Assembly (NCBI GenBank): GCA_028285265.1
Contig: JANQPX010000069.1
Location: 124,001-188,000, forward strand
Source of the DNA: Geminicoccaceae bacterium
GTDB taxonomy: Bacteria; Pseudomonadota; Alphaproteobacteria; Geminicoccales; Geminicoccaceae
Reading direction: 5' to 3'
DNA: 64,000 nt
The notes below the pieces were generated by a model, which saw only the letters and a program-made list of their open reading frames with translations, had not been told where the DNA came from and ran no database searches. Position 1 is the stretch's first letter. Every line of letters begins with the position of its first letter. A program made the translations under genes and the position numbers. This document shows positions 46,185 through 54,660 of this stretch, piece by piece.

Positions 46185-47471
46185 ATGTCAGTTCTTCGCA
46201 CCTTGATTGTTGTCGTTTCGATGATCATTCCCAATCTGGCCGGAGCCAGCCCAAATATCTTGCTAATCATTGCCGATGATATGGGCTTGGATGCGACGCC
46301 CTGTTACGCCGTTGGTAAGAATCCCGCGCGGATGACAAATTTGCAGCACCTCTGTGCTGAGGGCATGGTCTTCGAGAATGCTTATGCGGCTCCAACATGT
46401 TCGCCGACGCGTGCGATGATCATGACTGGGAAATACGGATTTGAAACTGGCGTTGGAGGCGCGATAACGCCGGAAAACGGCCGCGGCTTGTCGTCAGATG
46501 AGACCAGTCTATTCGATCTTATGAGTGAAATTGGTTACGAAAGTGCGGTGATCGGCAAATGGCATCTCGCCGGCAACAATATCGATCTCAATCATCCCGC
46601 AAGCTTAGGTGTTTCCGACTTTTTCGGTCCCTTTTCTGGCGCTGCCAGGGATTACCATCAGTGGGAGGCTGTGGAGAATGGCAAGGAAATACTTGTCTCT
46701 GGATATGCAACAACGGTGCTCACGGACCGCGCAATCAGATGGATCGATGGGCAATCATCGCCTTGGTTCCTATGGCTTGCTTATAACGCACCGCATGCAC
46801 CATTTCATCTACCTCCGGCTGATCTTCATAGCTATGGTGATTTACCTGCCGATCGGCGGTCGATAAGGCGGAACCCGATCACTTACTACAATGCTGCGCT
46901 GGAAGCGCTCGATACCGAGTTGGGGAGATTACTCGGCTCGATTCCTGGCGACGTTATGGACAACACCATCGTTATCTTTGTCGGCGATAATGGCACACCT
47001 AATCAGATTGCCGGGGAACTTTATGGTCCGCGAGGTGCAAAAGGTGGAATCTATGAAGGGGGAACGCATGTACCGCTAATTGTTAGCGGGGTTGGTGTTC
47101 AATCTGGACGCAGCCAAGCGCTCGTCGGTGTCGTCGATCTCTTTGCAACAATCTCAAGCCTTGCTGGAGCCCGTAAGATGCACACCCACTCGATCGACCA
47201 GAGTCCTGTTTTCGCAGGTCTAGAAGGTGCCCGAGCCTATGTGTATATCGAACACTTCAGCGAAGAGGCACCTAGAGGATCAGGTAGTCTTGGTTGGGCC
47301 GTTCGTGATGATCGCTACAAGTTGGTGAAAGTCGACGGCGAAGCAGAAATGCTTTTCGATATCTGGTCAGATCCTTTCGAACAAAAAGATCTACTATCAT
47401 CGACTGACGGCATTGAGATAAAAAGCAGACAATCCAAGCTGAAATCGATTGCGGAGGGCCTCAGGCAATGA
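46185..47471 (+). CDS. Secreted type I sulfatase
   Basis: A 428-residue sulfatase with a signal peptide cut near AGA/SPNIL. The formylglycine signature is C72-S-P-T-R76, within APTCSPTRAMIMTGKYG, so maturation by a formylglycine-generating enzyme is expected. Metal ligands are D31 and D32 (LLIIADDMG) and the later DNGTPNQ. GKWHLAG is also typical. AAAGGATC lies upstream of the start. The protein is of arylsulfatase size and may lack part of the C-terminal domain of longer members. No anSME or FGE gene is in the window. It likely desulfates a sulfated polysaccharide or aryl ester with the YHYH protein as partner. Confidence 0.93.
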   Translation: MSVLRTLIVVVSMIIPNLAGASPNILLIIADDMGLDATPCYAVGKNPARMTNLQHLCAEGMVFENAYAAPTCSPTRAMIMTGKYGFETGVGGAITPENGRGLSSDETSLFDLMSEIGYESAVIGKWHLAGNNIDLNHPASLGVSDFFGPFSGAARDYHQWEAVENGKEILVSGYATTVLTDRAIRWIDGQSSPWFLWLAYNAPHAPFHLPPADLHSYGDLPADRRSIRRNPITYYNAALEALDTELGRLLGSIPGDVMDNTIVIFVGDNGTPNQIAGELYGPRGAKGGIYEGGTHVPLIVSGVGVQSGRSQALVGVVDLFATISSLAGARKMHTHSIDQSPVFAGLEGARAYVYIEHFSEEAPRGSGSLGWAVRDDRYKLVKVDGEAEMLFDIWSDPFEQKDLLSSTDGIEIKSRQSKLKSIAEGLRQ

Positions 47472-47926
47472 GGCATGACAAAGAGTTTGCTATGGAAGAT
47501 TGGGCAACGATTTCATTTGAGAGTAGGAAGAATCTGTTGTTTGGATAGCAATTCTCTTCCTTGTTCCAAGGTGAGCCTGGACGGGTGACCTGTCGTGTAT
47601 CTGCATCTCTCAAAGGAGTGGGGTGACAAGACTACCGATCACTCGAGACGATCGAAGTAGCCTGTCGCTTCGGGATAACAGGCTATTCCGGGATAGATGT
47701 CGGTCGCTGCAATCCACATAGCCATGGCTCCAGCTGAGAACGATAGCAGATAGCTCATTGACCAACATGCTCCTCATCGCTGATCTCCAAGTGATAAACA
47801 TAGATTTGTTAAGAATCACTGAAGGATTAAGAATAATGCCTGCCAGTGGCCTTTTAAGACCTAGTGGGAGGCCAACGAGGTTAGACAATCGGATGAGATG
47901 GGCCCGCTAGGGATCGTTGTTTGTGC
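47472..47926. other. 0.45 kb convergent intergenic region
   Basis: Lies between the ends of the sulfatase and MOSC genes. Several stop-free short frames are present, none convincing. Confidence 0.4.
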
Positions 47927-48790
47927 TTAGGCGGATGATCGAACGATTGTGCGCATCGGCCAGGCTTCTCGGCGTTCTAGGACTTGTACGTTGTCACCAA
48001 CCTGGACCGAACCTCTCGTTCGCGCGATGATATTCCAGCCGAACAAGAAGCCTTTAACGCGGTTATCTGCAGAACGTCGTATGCGCTTTAGGGTTCTCGT
48101 GGGTTGATTGTCGCTGCGTGCTTCACCGGTCCTTTGATCAATCTCAGGTACATTACAGCGGTTACAAGGTTTAACGGCATCAAAGACCAGGTCGCCGATC
48201 TGGATGACCTTCCAACAATCCTCCTCCCAATCCGAAGAGCCTTCCACGACGAGGTTTGGTCGAAACCTATCCATGGAGACGGGATTGTCCCCCTGATCCG
48301 TGATCTTCCTATTGAGGGCCGCCAGTGATGCTGTAGAGGTGAGGAGAATAGGATAGCCATCCGCGAAGCTGACAGGTGCGCCGTCACCAGCCCACTCTGG
48401 GTTCGAGAAACGATGAGCCTGATCATCCATAAAAACAAGTTTGACACTGCGGTTCAGAAAGTTGCTCAAACTCTCATCTATCGTCATGTCAGCCTCAACA
48501 GCATTGACGATAGATCGCCACACCCGAACTGTCGCACGCTTCGAGCCATCCGGCCTTGTAATCTTCGCAGGAGCACTACCTGGCAGATTGATGACCAATC
48601 CATCGCCTATCGTTTCAGCCTTTATCTGGGCAAGGCGAGGGTCCTCGCGTTGAGTGATGAATCTGCCGCTGGCGTCGACGATCATCCAGCGTCGGTCTTC
48701 CTCAAGACCTCTTGCTTCAACGCCACTAAATATCAAGGAGGAGCCCTGACACCCCTTGATGGGATAAATCGCAAGAGACGTTACCTTCAT
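47927..48790 (-). CDS. MOSC-domain protein (YcbX/mARC-like)
   Basis: A 287-residue protein. The ATG at 48790 begins MKVTSLAIYPIKGCQGSSLI, the typical N terminus of the MOSC beta-barrel; upstream codons do not fit. The MOSC domain follows, with KPCNRCNVPEIDQRTGE holding the conserved cysteine (C209 or C212) that binds the molybdenum cofactor, and FRPNLVVEG. YcbX/mARC-type proteins reduce N-hydroxylated compounds together with an electron-transfer partner. A ferredoxin domain, present at the C terminus of E. coli YcbX, is absent here, so an external donor is needed. The gene is alone. Confidence 0.92.
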   Translation of the reverse strand: MKVTSLAIYPIKGCQGSSLIFSGVEARGLEEDRRWMIVDASGRFITQREDPRLAQIKAETIGDGLVINLPGSAPAKITRPDGSKRATVRVWRSIVNAVEADMTIDESLSNFLNRSVKLVFMDDQAHRFSNPEWAGDGAPVSFADGYPILLTSTASLAALNRKITDQGDNPVSMDRFRPNLVVEGSSDWEEDCWKVIQIGDLVFDAVKPCNRCNVPEIDQRTGEARSDNQPTRTLKRIRRSADNRVKGFLFGWNIIARTRGSVQVGDNVQVLERREAWPMRTIVRSSA

Positions 48791-49022
48791 GAGCGCGCCA
48801 CTGAATGCCCTGCCTTGATGACGGTCAGCAACCACATGGAACGTGACCGATCCGCCAAGTTAACATGATGACCGCGACTGTAGTTAATATTAGTCGTCTT
48901 CTCGGGAGGTTGCTTAGGGTGCCAGAGCGATGGTCACACGTGACACGCCATAGAAGAAATTCAGATCGGAATAACCCCGTCGACGAGCGAAATGTCGAAA
49001 CCGAGTAGTTTCCAAACCAGAG

Positions 49023-50165
49023 TCAACGGAGTGCCCTGAGGACGAGCCCCATAATCCGCTCACCAACGGCATGGCGAAAATCATTATAGTTGCCAGCCAA
49101 GACGGTAATGGATAGTGCAAGCTCGGGAAGAACAAAGATGCGCTGGTCGCCATTGCCGACGGCACGGATCACTTTGACCCCAGTCTCGAGTGTGCCTGGA
49201 TACCAAAAATAGCCGTAACCATAGACCCCAGGTGGTCCCCAAGGGTTATCATAAACATGACGAGCAGTGGACGCTGCTACCCAAGTGGTGGGCACGATTT
49301 GATCACCTTTCCATTGGCCATCATGGAGAAAGACAGAGCTAAACTTCGCTAGATCTCGTGCGCGAAGGCGCAGCCCCGAAGCTGCACTGGGAGACCTGCT
49401 TGGATCCCAAGCGCCTGATCGGTGCCAAGTGTATTCTGTAATGCCGAGCGGGCCAAATAAGACCTCCTCAGCATATTGATCAATGGTCTTGTCAGTAAGC
49501 GATTCGATCACCGCTGCGGCGACCTGCGTCAACCCTCCATTATAATACCAACGTTCCCCCGGCGTATCCCGAACGTTCCGCGACAGCACGAATCCGATCG
49601 GATCATCGGTTTGATAGAGTTGGATCTCATCATTCCTGTGATCGGTGTAGGGTACCTCCATTTCATTCCATTCGAGACCTGCCGTCATGGTCAAGACATG
49701 GTGCAACGTTACGGTGTCAAGCCCGCCCCCAAAATCCTGGCGATCGGGAAAAAAGCTGGCTATTGGACGCGTAAGTGCGTCTTCACCTTCATCGCCGAGT
49801 GCAATACCGAGCAGTGCTGATGTGACGCTCTTGGTGACTGAGCGCAGATCGTGTTGTGTCGCGTGGCCATGGCTGACGCGACCAAGGTGCTGACCCCAGT
49901 TCTCGTCCTCTCCGGGCCAATAATGTTCGAAGACGAGGAAGCCATCGCGTTCAATAAGGACCGCATGGACATTCGGCAGCGTTCCCTCGTCAACTTGCGA
50001 CACCAGAGCCGCGAGGCCATCGGGGGCGAAACCGGCTTCAGAAGGCTTAGCAACAGCCCAGCCATCATCGAGATCATCAGGCATTTGATTGAGATCCTGC
50101 GCGAATGTTGTTGTTGGCAGGCAAAGCACTGTAAACCCAATGACTGCGTTGAGGCGCTTGAGCAT
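49023..50165 (-). CDS. Secreted beta-lactamase-fold serine hydrolase (class C type)
   Basis: A 380-residue protein with a signal peptide cut near FAQ/DLNQM. The catalytic S-x-x-K is S109-V-T-K112 in LRSVTKSVTSALLGIA, and Y-x-N is Y207-Y-N209 in ERWYYNGG. HHVLTMTAGLEWNE is the family's conserved stretch after the first motif. These proteins are esterases, peptidases or amidases more often than true beta-lactamases. The substrate cannot be read from the sequence. The gene is alone. Confidence 0.92.
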   Translation of the reverse strand: MLKRLNAVIGFTVLCLPTTTFAQDLNQMPDDLDDGWAVAKPSEAGFAPDGLAALVSQVDEGTLPNVHAVLIERDGFLVFEHYWPGEDENWGQHLGRVSHGHATQHDLRSVTKSVTSALLGIALGDEGEDALTRPIASFFPDRQDFGGGLDTVTLHHVLTMTAGLEWNEMEVPYTDHRNDEIQLYQTDDPIGFVLSRNVRDTPGERWYYNGGLTQVAAAVIESLTDKTIDQYAEEVLFGPLGITEYTWHRSGAWDPSRSPSAASGLRLRARDLAKFSSVFLHDGQWKGDQIVPTTWVAASTARHVYDNPWGPPGVYGYGYFWYPGTLETGVKVIRAVGNGDQRIFVLPELALSITVLAGNYNDFRHAVGERIMGLVLRALR

Positions 50166-50640
50166 TCAAATCTCCTCTTCTCAAAGAGCAACTTAGACGG
50201 TAGGCGGAGCAGTGTCATCGGATCGATATCTGAATTTCAATCACTTCGGTCCCTGTATGCAGATCAAGCCTTTGTCATCATCATGCTCGATCCGTTGGGC
50301 ATCGAGCATGCGATGTCCCCAATTCGCTGCTCATGCGGCAGTGGTTGGTTCTGGAGGAACCTGCGTAACGGTTTGCCTTAGGGTGGATGCTTTGTTGACC
50401 CCATTTGCGGCGGGGCATGGCTGGGATCTTGATCCTGCAGATCTTTACTGCAGAACAACCTTCAGGTCGGTATTCGGCAGTTTGGGTAAGGGCAATAGTT
50501 CGTAGAAAATTGCGCGACGCCTTTCGACGAAACTTTCGGTCCAACATGTGAATCGAGCGTGAATGCCAAAATCCACGATGGGCAAAAAAGTACGACATGC
50601 ACCACTCACTGTAATCGGCGCTGGTGCGAGGTGCGCAAAC
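50166..50640. other. 0.47 kb intergenic region with a strong hairpin
   Basis: At 50282-50310 a perfect 10-bp inverted repeat, CATGCTCGAT with ATCGAGCATG and a 9-base loop, could terminate transcription of the LysR gene that ends at 50641. No coding sequence is convincing. Confidence 0.5.
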
Positions 50641-51501
50641 TTATGCGGTGAACAGATCATGGAATGCGTCGATCTGCTGATCGGCAACGCTGCCTTTGGT
50701 CGTGACGATTGAGACTTCTCGCTGGAGGGGGGGGGATCCGGTTGCAGCAATAACAACCCCATCGTCTGCATAGCGCTCAACGTCAGGTCGCGGGAGAATT
50801 GTCAGGCCGATCCCTGAGTTGACGCACTCCACGATTGCTTCCACGCTATCGAGGATCATTGTGCCCCGCTGAGGGTAACCTCGCCCTGTAAGATGACTAG
50901 AGACCAATCGACCAATTCCAGAGTTCGGCATGAACAAAACGAACGGAAGTTCTCTCATGCACGCATCAATATCCAGCTCTGCATAGTCGGCCGGCAGCGC
51001 ATAGACGAGTTCCTCCGTTCGGATGGTCGAGTAGCACAGTTTGGGATTATCGGCACCTGAACGAGTGACCACGGCGGCGTCGAGTTGGCCTGTCGCGACC
51101 CGATTTTGCAGTGTTTCGGACAGGCCCGTTTCGATAACGAAACTCGCTGCAGCAGCCCTTGCACGGGCCTTTGCAAGGAAGGTCGGAAGCAGTCGCACGC
51201 TGGCGGTGACAATGAAACCGATATGGTAAGTGCCCCGCAGTGCACCGCGGACCCGGGTAAGAGCAAGGAGTTCATCTTGTGCGGAGACGATCCTTCGGGC
51301 GGATTGGGCCAAATCGCGCCCTAACGGCGTCAACTGCGGTGGACGCATCGTTCGATCGAAGATCTGGACGTCGAGGTCACGTTCCAAGGCCTTCATCTGC
51401 ATGGAAACCGCAGACAACGTCATATTCAGCCGCCTCGCAACCACTGAAAACGAGCCAAGTTCTTCGATCGCCAGTAGAGTTCTGTAGCTTTCAAGGTTCA
51501 T
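50641..51501 (-). CDS. LysR-family regulator, divergent from the desulfinase-like gene
   Basis: A 286-residue LysR regulator. The ATG at 51501 starts MNLESYRTLLAIEELGSFSV; the frame upstream runs through the divergent gene's region and is not part of it. The helix-turn-helix is at residues about 15-45 (SFSVVARRLNMTLSAVSMQM). The effector domain includes GTYHIGFIVTASVRLLPTFL and LDAAVVTRSG. The intergenic region to the divergent gene is only 74 bases and holds a LysR-type box, so it very likely controls that gene. In Advenella, a LysR gene also lies next to the desulfinase gene, as I recall. Confidence 0.92.
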   Translation of the reverse strand: MNLESYRTLLAIEELGSFSVVARRLNMTLSAVSMQMKALERDLDVQIFDRTMRPPQLTPLGRDLAQSARRIVSAQDELLALTRVRGALRGTYHIGFIVTASVRLLPTFLAKARARAAAASFVIETGLSETLQNRVATGQLDAAVVTRSGADNPKLCYSTIRTEELVYALPADYAELDIDACMRELPFVLFMPNSGIGRLVSSHLTGRGYPQRGTMILDSVEAIVECVNSGIGLTILPRPDVERYADDGVVIAATGSPPLQREVSIVTTKGSVADQQIDAFHDLFTA

Positions 51502-51528
51502 AAGTTCAGCATAGCAAAACTTGATGTC

Positions 51529-51549
51529 CAATTTAATTCGATTGTATTG
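51529..51549. promoter_or_regulatory. Candidate LysR-type binding site
   Basis: Between the two divergent starts lies CAAT-N13-ATTG (51529-51549), an inverted repeat that encloses a T-N11-A box, TAATTCGATTGTA (51534-51546). This is the form of LysR activation sites. The link to the LysR product at 50641-51501 is inferred from position. Confidence 0.45.
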
Positions 51550-51575
51550 AAGTCGGGCTCCTCTACGGTTGGTGC

Positions 51576-52808
51576 ATGGAACACGACACCACGAACTATC
51601 AGGCCATCGCCCGAGACCTCGCCCGGGAGTTTGCCCCACGCGCCGCTCACTGGGATAGAACAAGAAGCTATTGTTGGCAAAATGTTGCTGAACTTGCTGA
51701 CAGAGGGCTGATGGGCATGACGATCCCAGAAGCTTACGGCGGCCAAGGCGCCTCGTACTATGATGTGGTCTTGGTGGTCGAAGAAATCGCAAAAGTTTGT
51801 GCGCTTACCGCCCGTATCGTTGTTGAGGCGAACATGGGAGGCATCAGCGCAGTCATGGCCTACGGCACGCCTGAACAAAAGGCCTTTTGTGCTCCGATTG
51901 TCCGGGCTGGCGACAAGCCGGCGATCTGCATTACCGAACCTGGGGCTGGTAGCGCAGCGACGGAAATGACCACGACAGCGCGGCGAGTCGGAGACAGATA
52001 TATTCTGAACGGGCGCAAGCATTGGATTACAGGCGGCGGTGTTTCGAAACTGCACCTTGTGTTCGCACGGGTCCTGAATGAGTACGGCGTCGAGGAGGGA
52101 ATTGGCGGCTTTATTGTATATCGTGACACAGAGCGCGATGTTCAGCCCGATGGTTTTGAGATCGTACGGCATGAGCGCACACTGGGGCTCTGCGGTATGC
52201 CTGAGGCTGAACTTGTCTTCAACGATGTCGAGGTCGACTCCGCTCTAGCGTTGATCCCGCCATCTGGCTTTCGCCACGGTTTTGCCGACTTGATGGCCGC
52301 CTATAATAGTCAGCGTGTTGGGGCGGGAAGTGTGGCGTTGGGATTGGCAGCGGGTGCACTCGACCATGCGAAGCGGTACCTACTAAGCCGACATCAATTT
52401 GGTCGACCTATCGCTGAATTTCAGGGGCTGCAGTGGATGCTGGCTGACATGGATGTCGGCGTTCAAGCATCGCGTTTATTGCTTCATGAAGCTGCAAAGT
52501 CCAGCGGATCAGGTGATCATCCGTTTCCCGACATGACCAAAGCTGCTCGAGCTAAGCTTTTCGCATCCGAGACGGCCATCAAAGTTGTGAACGATGCGTT
52601 ACAGATGTTTGGAGCAAGGGGATATGGCGATCAAGAACCGCTGGAGCGGATGTATCGCGATGTTCGTATGTTCACCATCGGTGGCGGGACGGCCCAGATT
52701 TTGCGGACGCAGATCGCTGGCAATATTCTCGGTATGCGAACACCGCAAACGCGATCGGGATATAGCCGGGGTCTCGGCGTACCCTTAGATATCGAAGCTG
52801 CTGAGTAG
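51576..52808 (+). CDS. Acyl-CoA dehydrogenase-fold protein, probable 3-sulfinopropanoyl-CoA desulfinase type
   Basis: A 410-residue flavoprotein of the acyl-CoA dehydrogenase fold. The general fold marks are present: AICITEPGAGSAATEM, GRKHWITGGG, FGRPIAEFQGLQWMLADMD, and YGDQEPLERMYRDVRMFTIG. The usual catalytic Glu is missing at both known places: the C-terminal site reads IGGGTAQILR instead of yEGT, and the alternative site reads AAYNSQRVGAG with Gln246. From memory, the 3-sulfinopropanoyl-CoA desulfinase of Advenella mimigardefordensis (AcdDPN7) has this same Gln and an essential Arg at about 84; here R80 in TARIVVEAN is the likely counterpart. It would release sulfite to give propanoyl-CoA. 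The LysR gene is divergent. No CoA ligase or transferase gene is adjacent. Confidence 0.75.
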   Translation: MEHDTTNYQAIARDLAREFAPRAAHWDRTRSYCWQNVAELADRGLMGMTIPEAYGGQGASYYDVVLVVEEIAKVCALTARIVVEANMGGISAVMAYGTPEQKAFCAPIVRAGDKPAICITEPGAGSAATEMTTTARRVGDRYILNGRKHWITGGGVSKLHLVFARVLNEYGVEEGIGGFIVYRDTERDVQPDGFEIVRHERTLGLCGMPEAELVFNDVEVDSALALIPPSGFRHGFADLMAAYNSQRVGAGSVALGLAAGALDHAKRYLLSRHQFGRPIAEFQGLQWMLADMDVGVQASRLLLHEAAKSSGSGDHPFPDMTKAARAKLFASETAIKVVNDALQMFGARGYGDQEPLERMYRDVRMFTIGGGTAQILRTQIAGNILGMRTPQTRSGYSRGLGVPLDIEAAE

Positions 52809-53459
52809 GCTTACGCTGCTCACGATCCAACTTCAGCGTCTGGTGAGGGTCGCCGGCTAAGCCGACGTTACCGCACCGAAGAAGCAAAGATTGTGCAGTT
52901 TTCCGCAAGGAAACTTGTGAATCCCCCCCTTTTCTCAACCGATTCGATGGCCTTTTGACCACCGGAGAGGGGCAGCTGAATCTCACTTCGTCAGAGGATC
53001 GATCGGTGAAGCATCGGAGACGATGCGGCCTCATGATGATCGCTTAAGGACAACACTGATTGTCACGCGCTTTACGTCATCTGAGCCAACGGATCATGAA
53101 GATCTCATATTGACAAAACTAGTTTTATGGTGATATTGGATGATGAACGATGTCGGGACCCTTCGGGCTTGAGGTGCTTGGCTCTTTTGACCGATGCTCG
53201 CTTGCTCTCGTTGATTCGATATCGCGGCAGTGATGGTCTTTGGACGATCGGTAATGACAGATCTTCTAATATCTGTTCTTTCGATCTCGGACATCACGTC
53301 ATCAAGTTGAAGAAGGATGATGAGGTCGTTCAGCAACTCTGGAGCACAGCAAGATATCGGGGCGTTAGTTTGTTTGGTCGGGAGCATGGCTCAGACGTCG
53401 AGAGCTCGTTCTGAAGGTCAAGCGCTCTGGAAGACTTGTAAGCTATTGGAAGGTGAGTG
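52809..53459. other. 0.65 kb intergenic region
   Basis: No intact gene. A plus-strand frame at 53127-53414 could be an old regulator, with a shifted frame reading FRSRTSRHQVEEG that faintly resembles an ArsR recognition helix. I do not consider it established. The palindromic promoter-like element is listed separately. Confidence 0.4.
53110..53126 (+). promoter_or_regulatory. TTGACA box with overlapping perfect palindrome
   Basis: A perfect -35 word TTGACA (53110-53115) runs into the 12-base palindrome AAAACTAGTTTT (53115-53126), with a TATTGG-like -10 about 17-18 bases after the TTGACA. A palindrome inside the spacer is a common repressor arrangement. It could serve the ArsP-type gene 330 bases downstream. 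Confidence 0.4.
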
Positions 53460-54509
53460 ATGACAAGCCTTACTCAGTTCCGACCAAACGCGCTGGCCCT
53501 TCTGGGAGAGTTTTGGCGCGAACATCGCGTTTGGTTGATGTCAGGATTGATCGTCGTCCTGCTCGCCGTGTTCAACCCTGCTCAGGCAACCAACAGCGTG
53601 TCCTTTGCGCTCGACGCTTTACTGCACACGGGACCTTATCTTCTGGTTTCCATTGCAATCGCCGCTTGGGCCGGAGCTACAGGGGCCGACAATCTCGTTG
53701 CCAAGGCTTTTACGGGTGCGCCACTCCTAATGATTGGGCTAGGAGCGCTTGCCGGCGGGTTGTCTCCATTCTGTTCTTGTGGGGTTATTCCCCTGATTGC
53801 GGCCCTTTTATCGATGGGTGTACCGCTCTCTGCTGTGATGGCTTTTTGGCTGGCGTCACCGATCATGGATCCATCGATGTTCTTGTTGACGGCTGGCGTG
53901 CTTGGTCTCGAATTCGCGGTGGCAAAGACATTCGCGGCCATCGGACTCGGCATCTTCGGTGGGCTCGTCGTCTACCTTTTGAGCAATGGTGGAGCTCTAG
54001 CCAATCCGCTTCGTGAAGGAGTAGGAAATGGCGGCTGCGGTGGTGCAAAGATGCGAGCCCCGAAGCCAGTGTTTTGGCACTTTTGGTCAGAGCAAGAGCG
54101 ACGTGCAAAATTCATCAGAATAGCGGTGACGACCACGTTGTTTCTGGCGAAATGGCTTCTCCTAGCCTTTTTGCTGGAGAGCCTCATGCTCGCTTGGATT
54201 CCAGCGGAGACGGTGACGGCTGCACTTGGCAATGATGGGCTGATGCCGATCGTAACCGCAACATTGGTCGGCGTGCCGGCTTATCTCAATGGTTATGCTG
54301 CTCTACCTCTGGTCGGTGGTTTGATCGAACAAGGTATGGCTCCTGGTGCTGGGATGGCCTTCCTCGTGGCTGGTGGGGTAACCTCCATTCCAGCGGCTAT
54401 GGCCGTCTGGGCGCTGGCTCGTTCTCCGGTCTTTATGCTCTATATCGTGTTGTCGCTCATGGGTGCCTTCGGTTCAGGTCTGGCCTTTCTGCTATGGCAG
54501 TCGATTTGA
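53460..54509 (+). CDS. ArsP/DUF318-type membrane permease
   Basis: A 349-residue membrane protein. I use the ATG at 53460 (GGAAGGTGAG upstream); a GTG just before would add one residue. About eight to ten membrane segments are visible. The family's conserved cysteine motif is present, LSPFCSCGVIPLIAALLSMG, and the second half repeats it without cysteines (LVGVPAYLNGYAALPLVGGL). In ArsP, cysteines of this motif bind trivalent organoarsenicals for export; other family members have unknown cargo. No ars genes are adjacent. Export of arsenical or other thiol-reactive compounds is plausible. Confidence 0.9.
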   Translation: MTSLTQFRPNALALLGEFWREHRVWLMSGLIVVLLAVFNPAQATNSVSFALDALLHTGPYLLVSIAIAAWAGATGADNLVAKAFTGAPLLMIGLGALAGGLSPFCSCGVIPLIAALLSMGVPLSAVMAFWLASPIMDPSMFLLTAGVLGLEFAVAKTFAAIGLGIFGGLVVYLLSNGGALANPLREGVGNGGCGGAKMRAPKPVFWHFWSEQERRAKFIRIAVTTTLFLAKWLLLAFLLESLMLAWIPAETVTAALGNDGLMPIVTATLVGVPAYLNGYAALPLVGGLIEQGMAPGAGMAFLVAGGVTSIPAAMAVWALARSPVFMLYIVLSLMGAFGSGLAFLLWQSI

Positions 54510-54660
54510 TGGGAACCTCCTCAGGACACGTGAGATAGCGAAGGCGCTGTACGCGGCACTTCGGTAGACTCAGATTGAGAGGCACGCATGTGATGAATGC
54601 AGCGCAAAAGCTTCGCCCATGCATGGTTTCTGTCTGGACGGGAAGAAGAGGTGGGCACTT

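Noticed and set aside
48404..48430. tRNA-like T-loop word GGGTTCGAGAAAC
   Set aside because: It lies inside the MOSC gene and no cloverleaf can be drawn around it.
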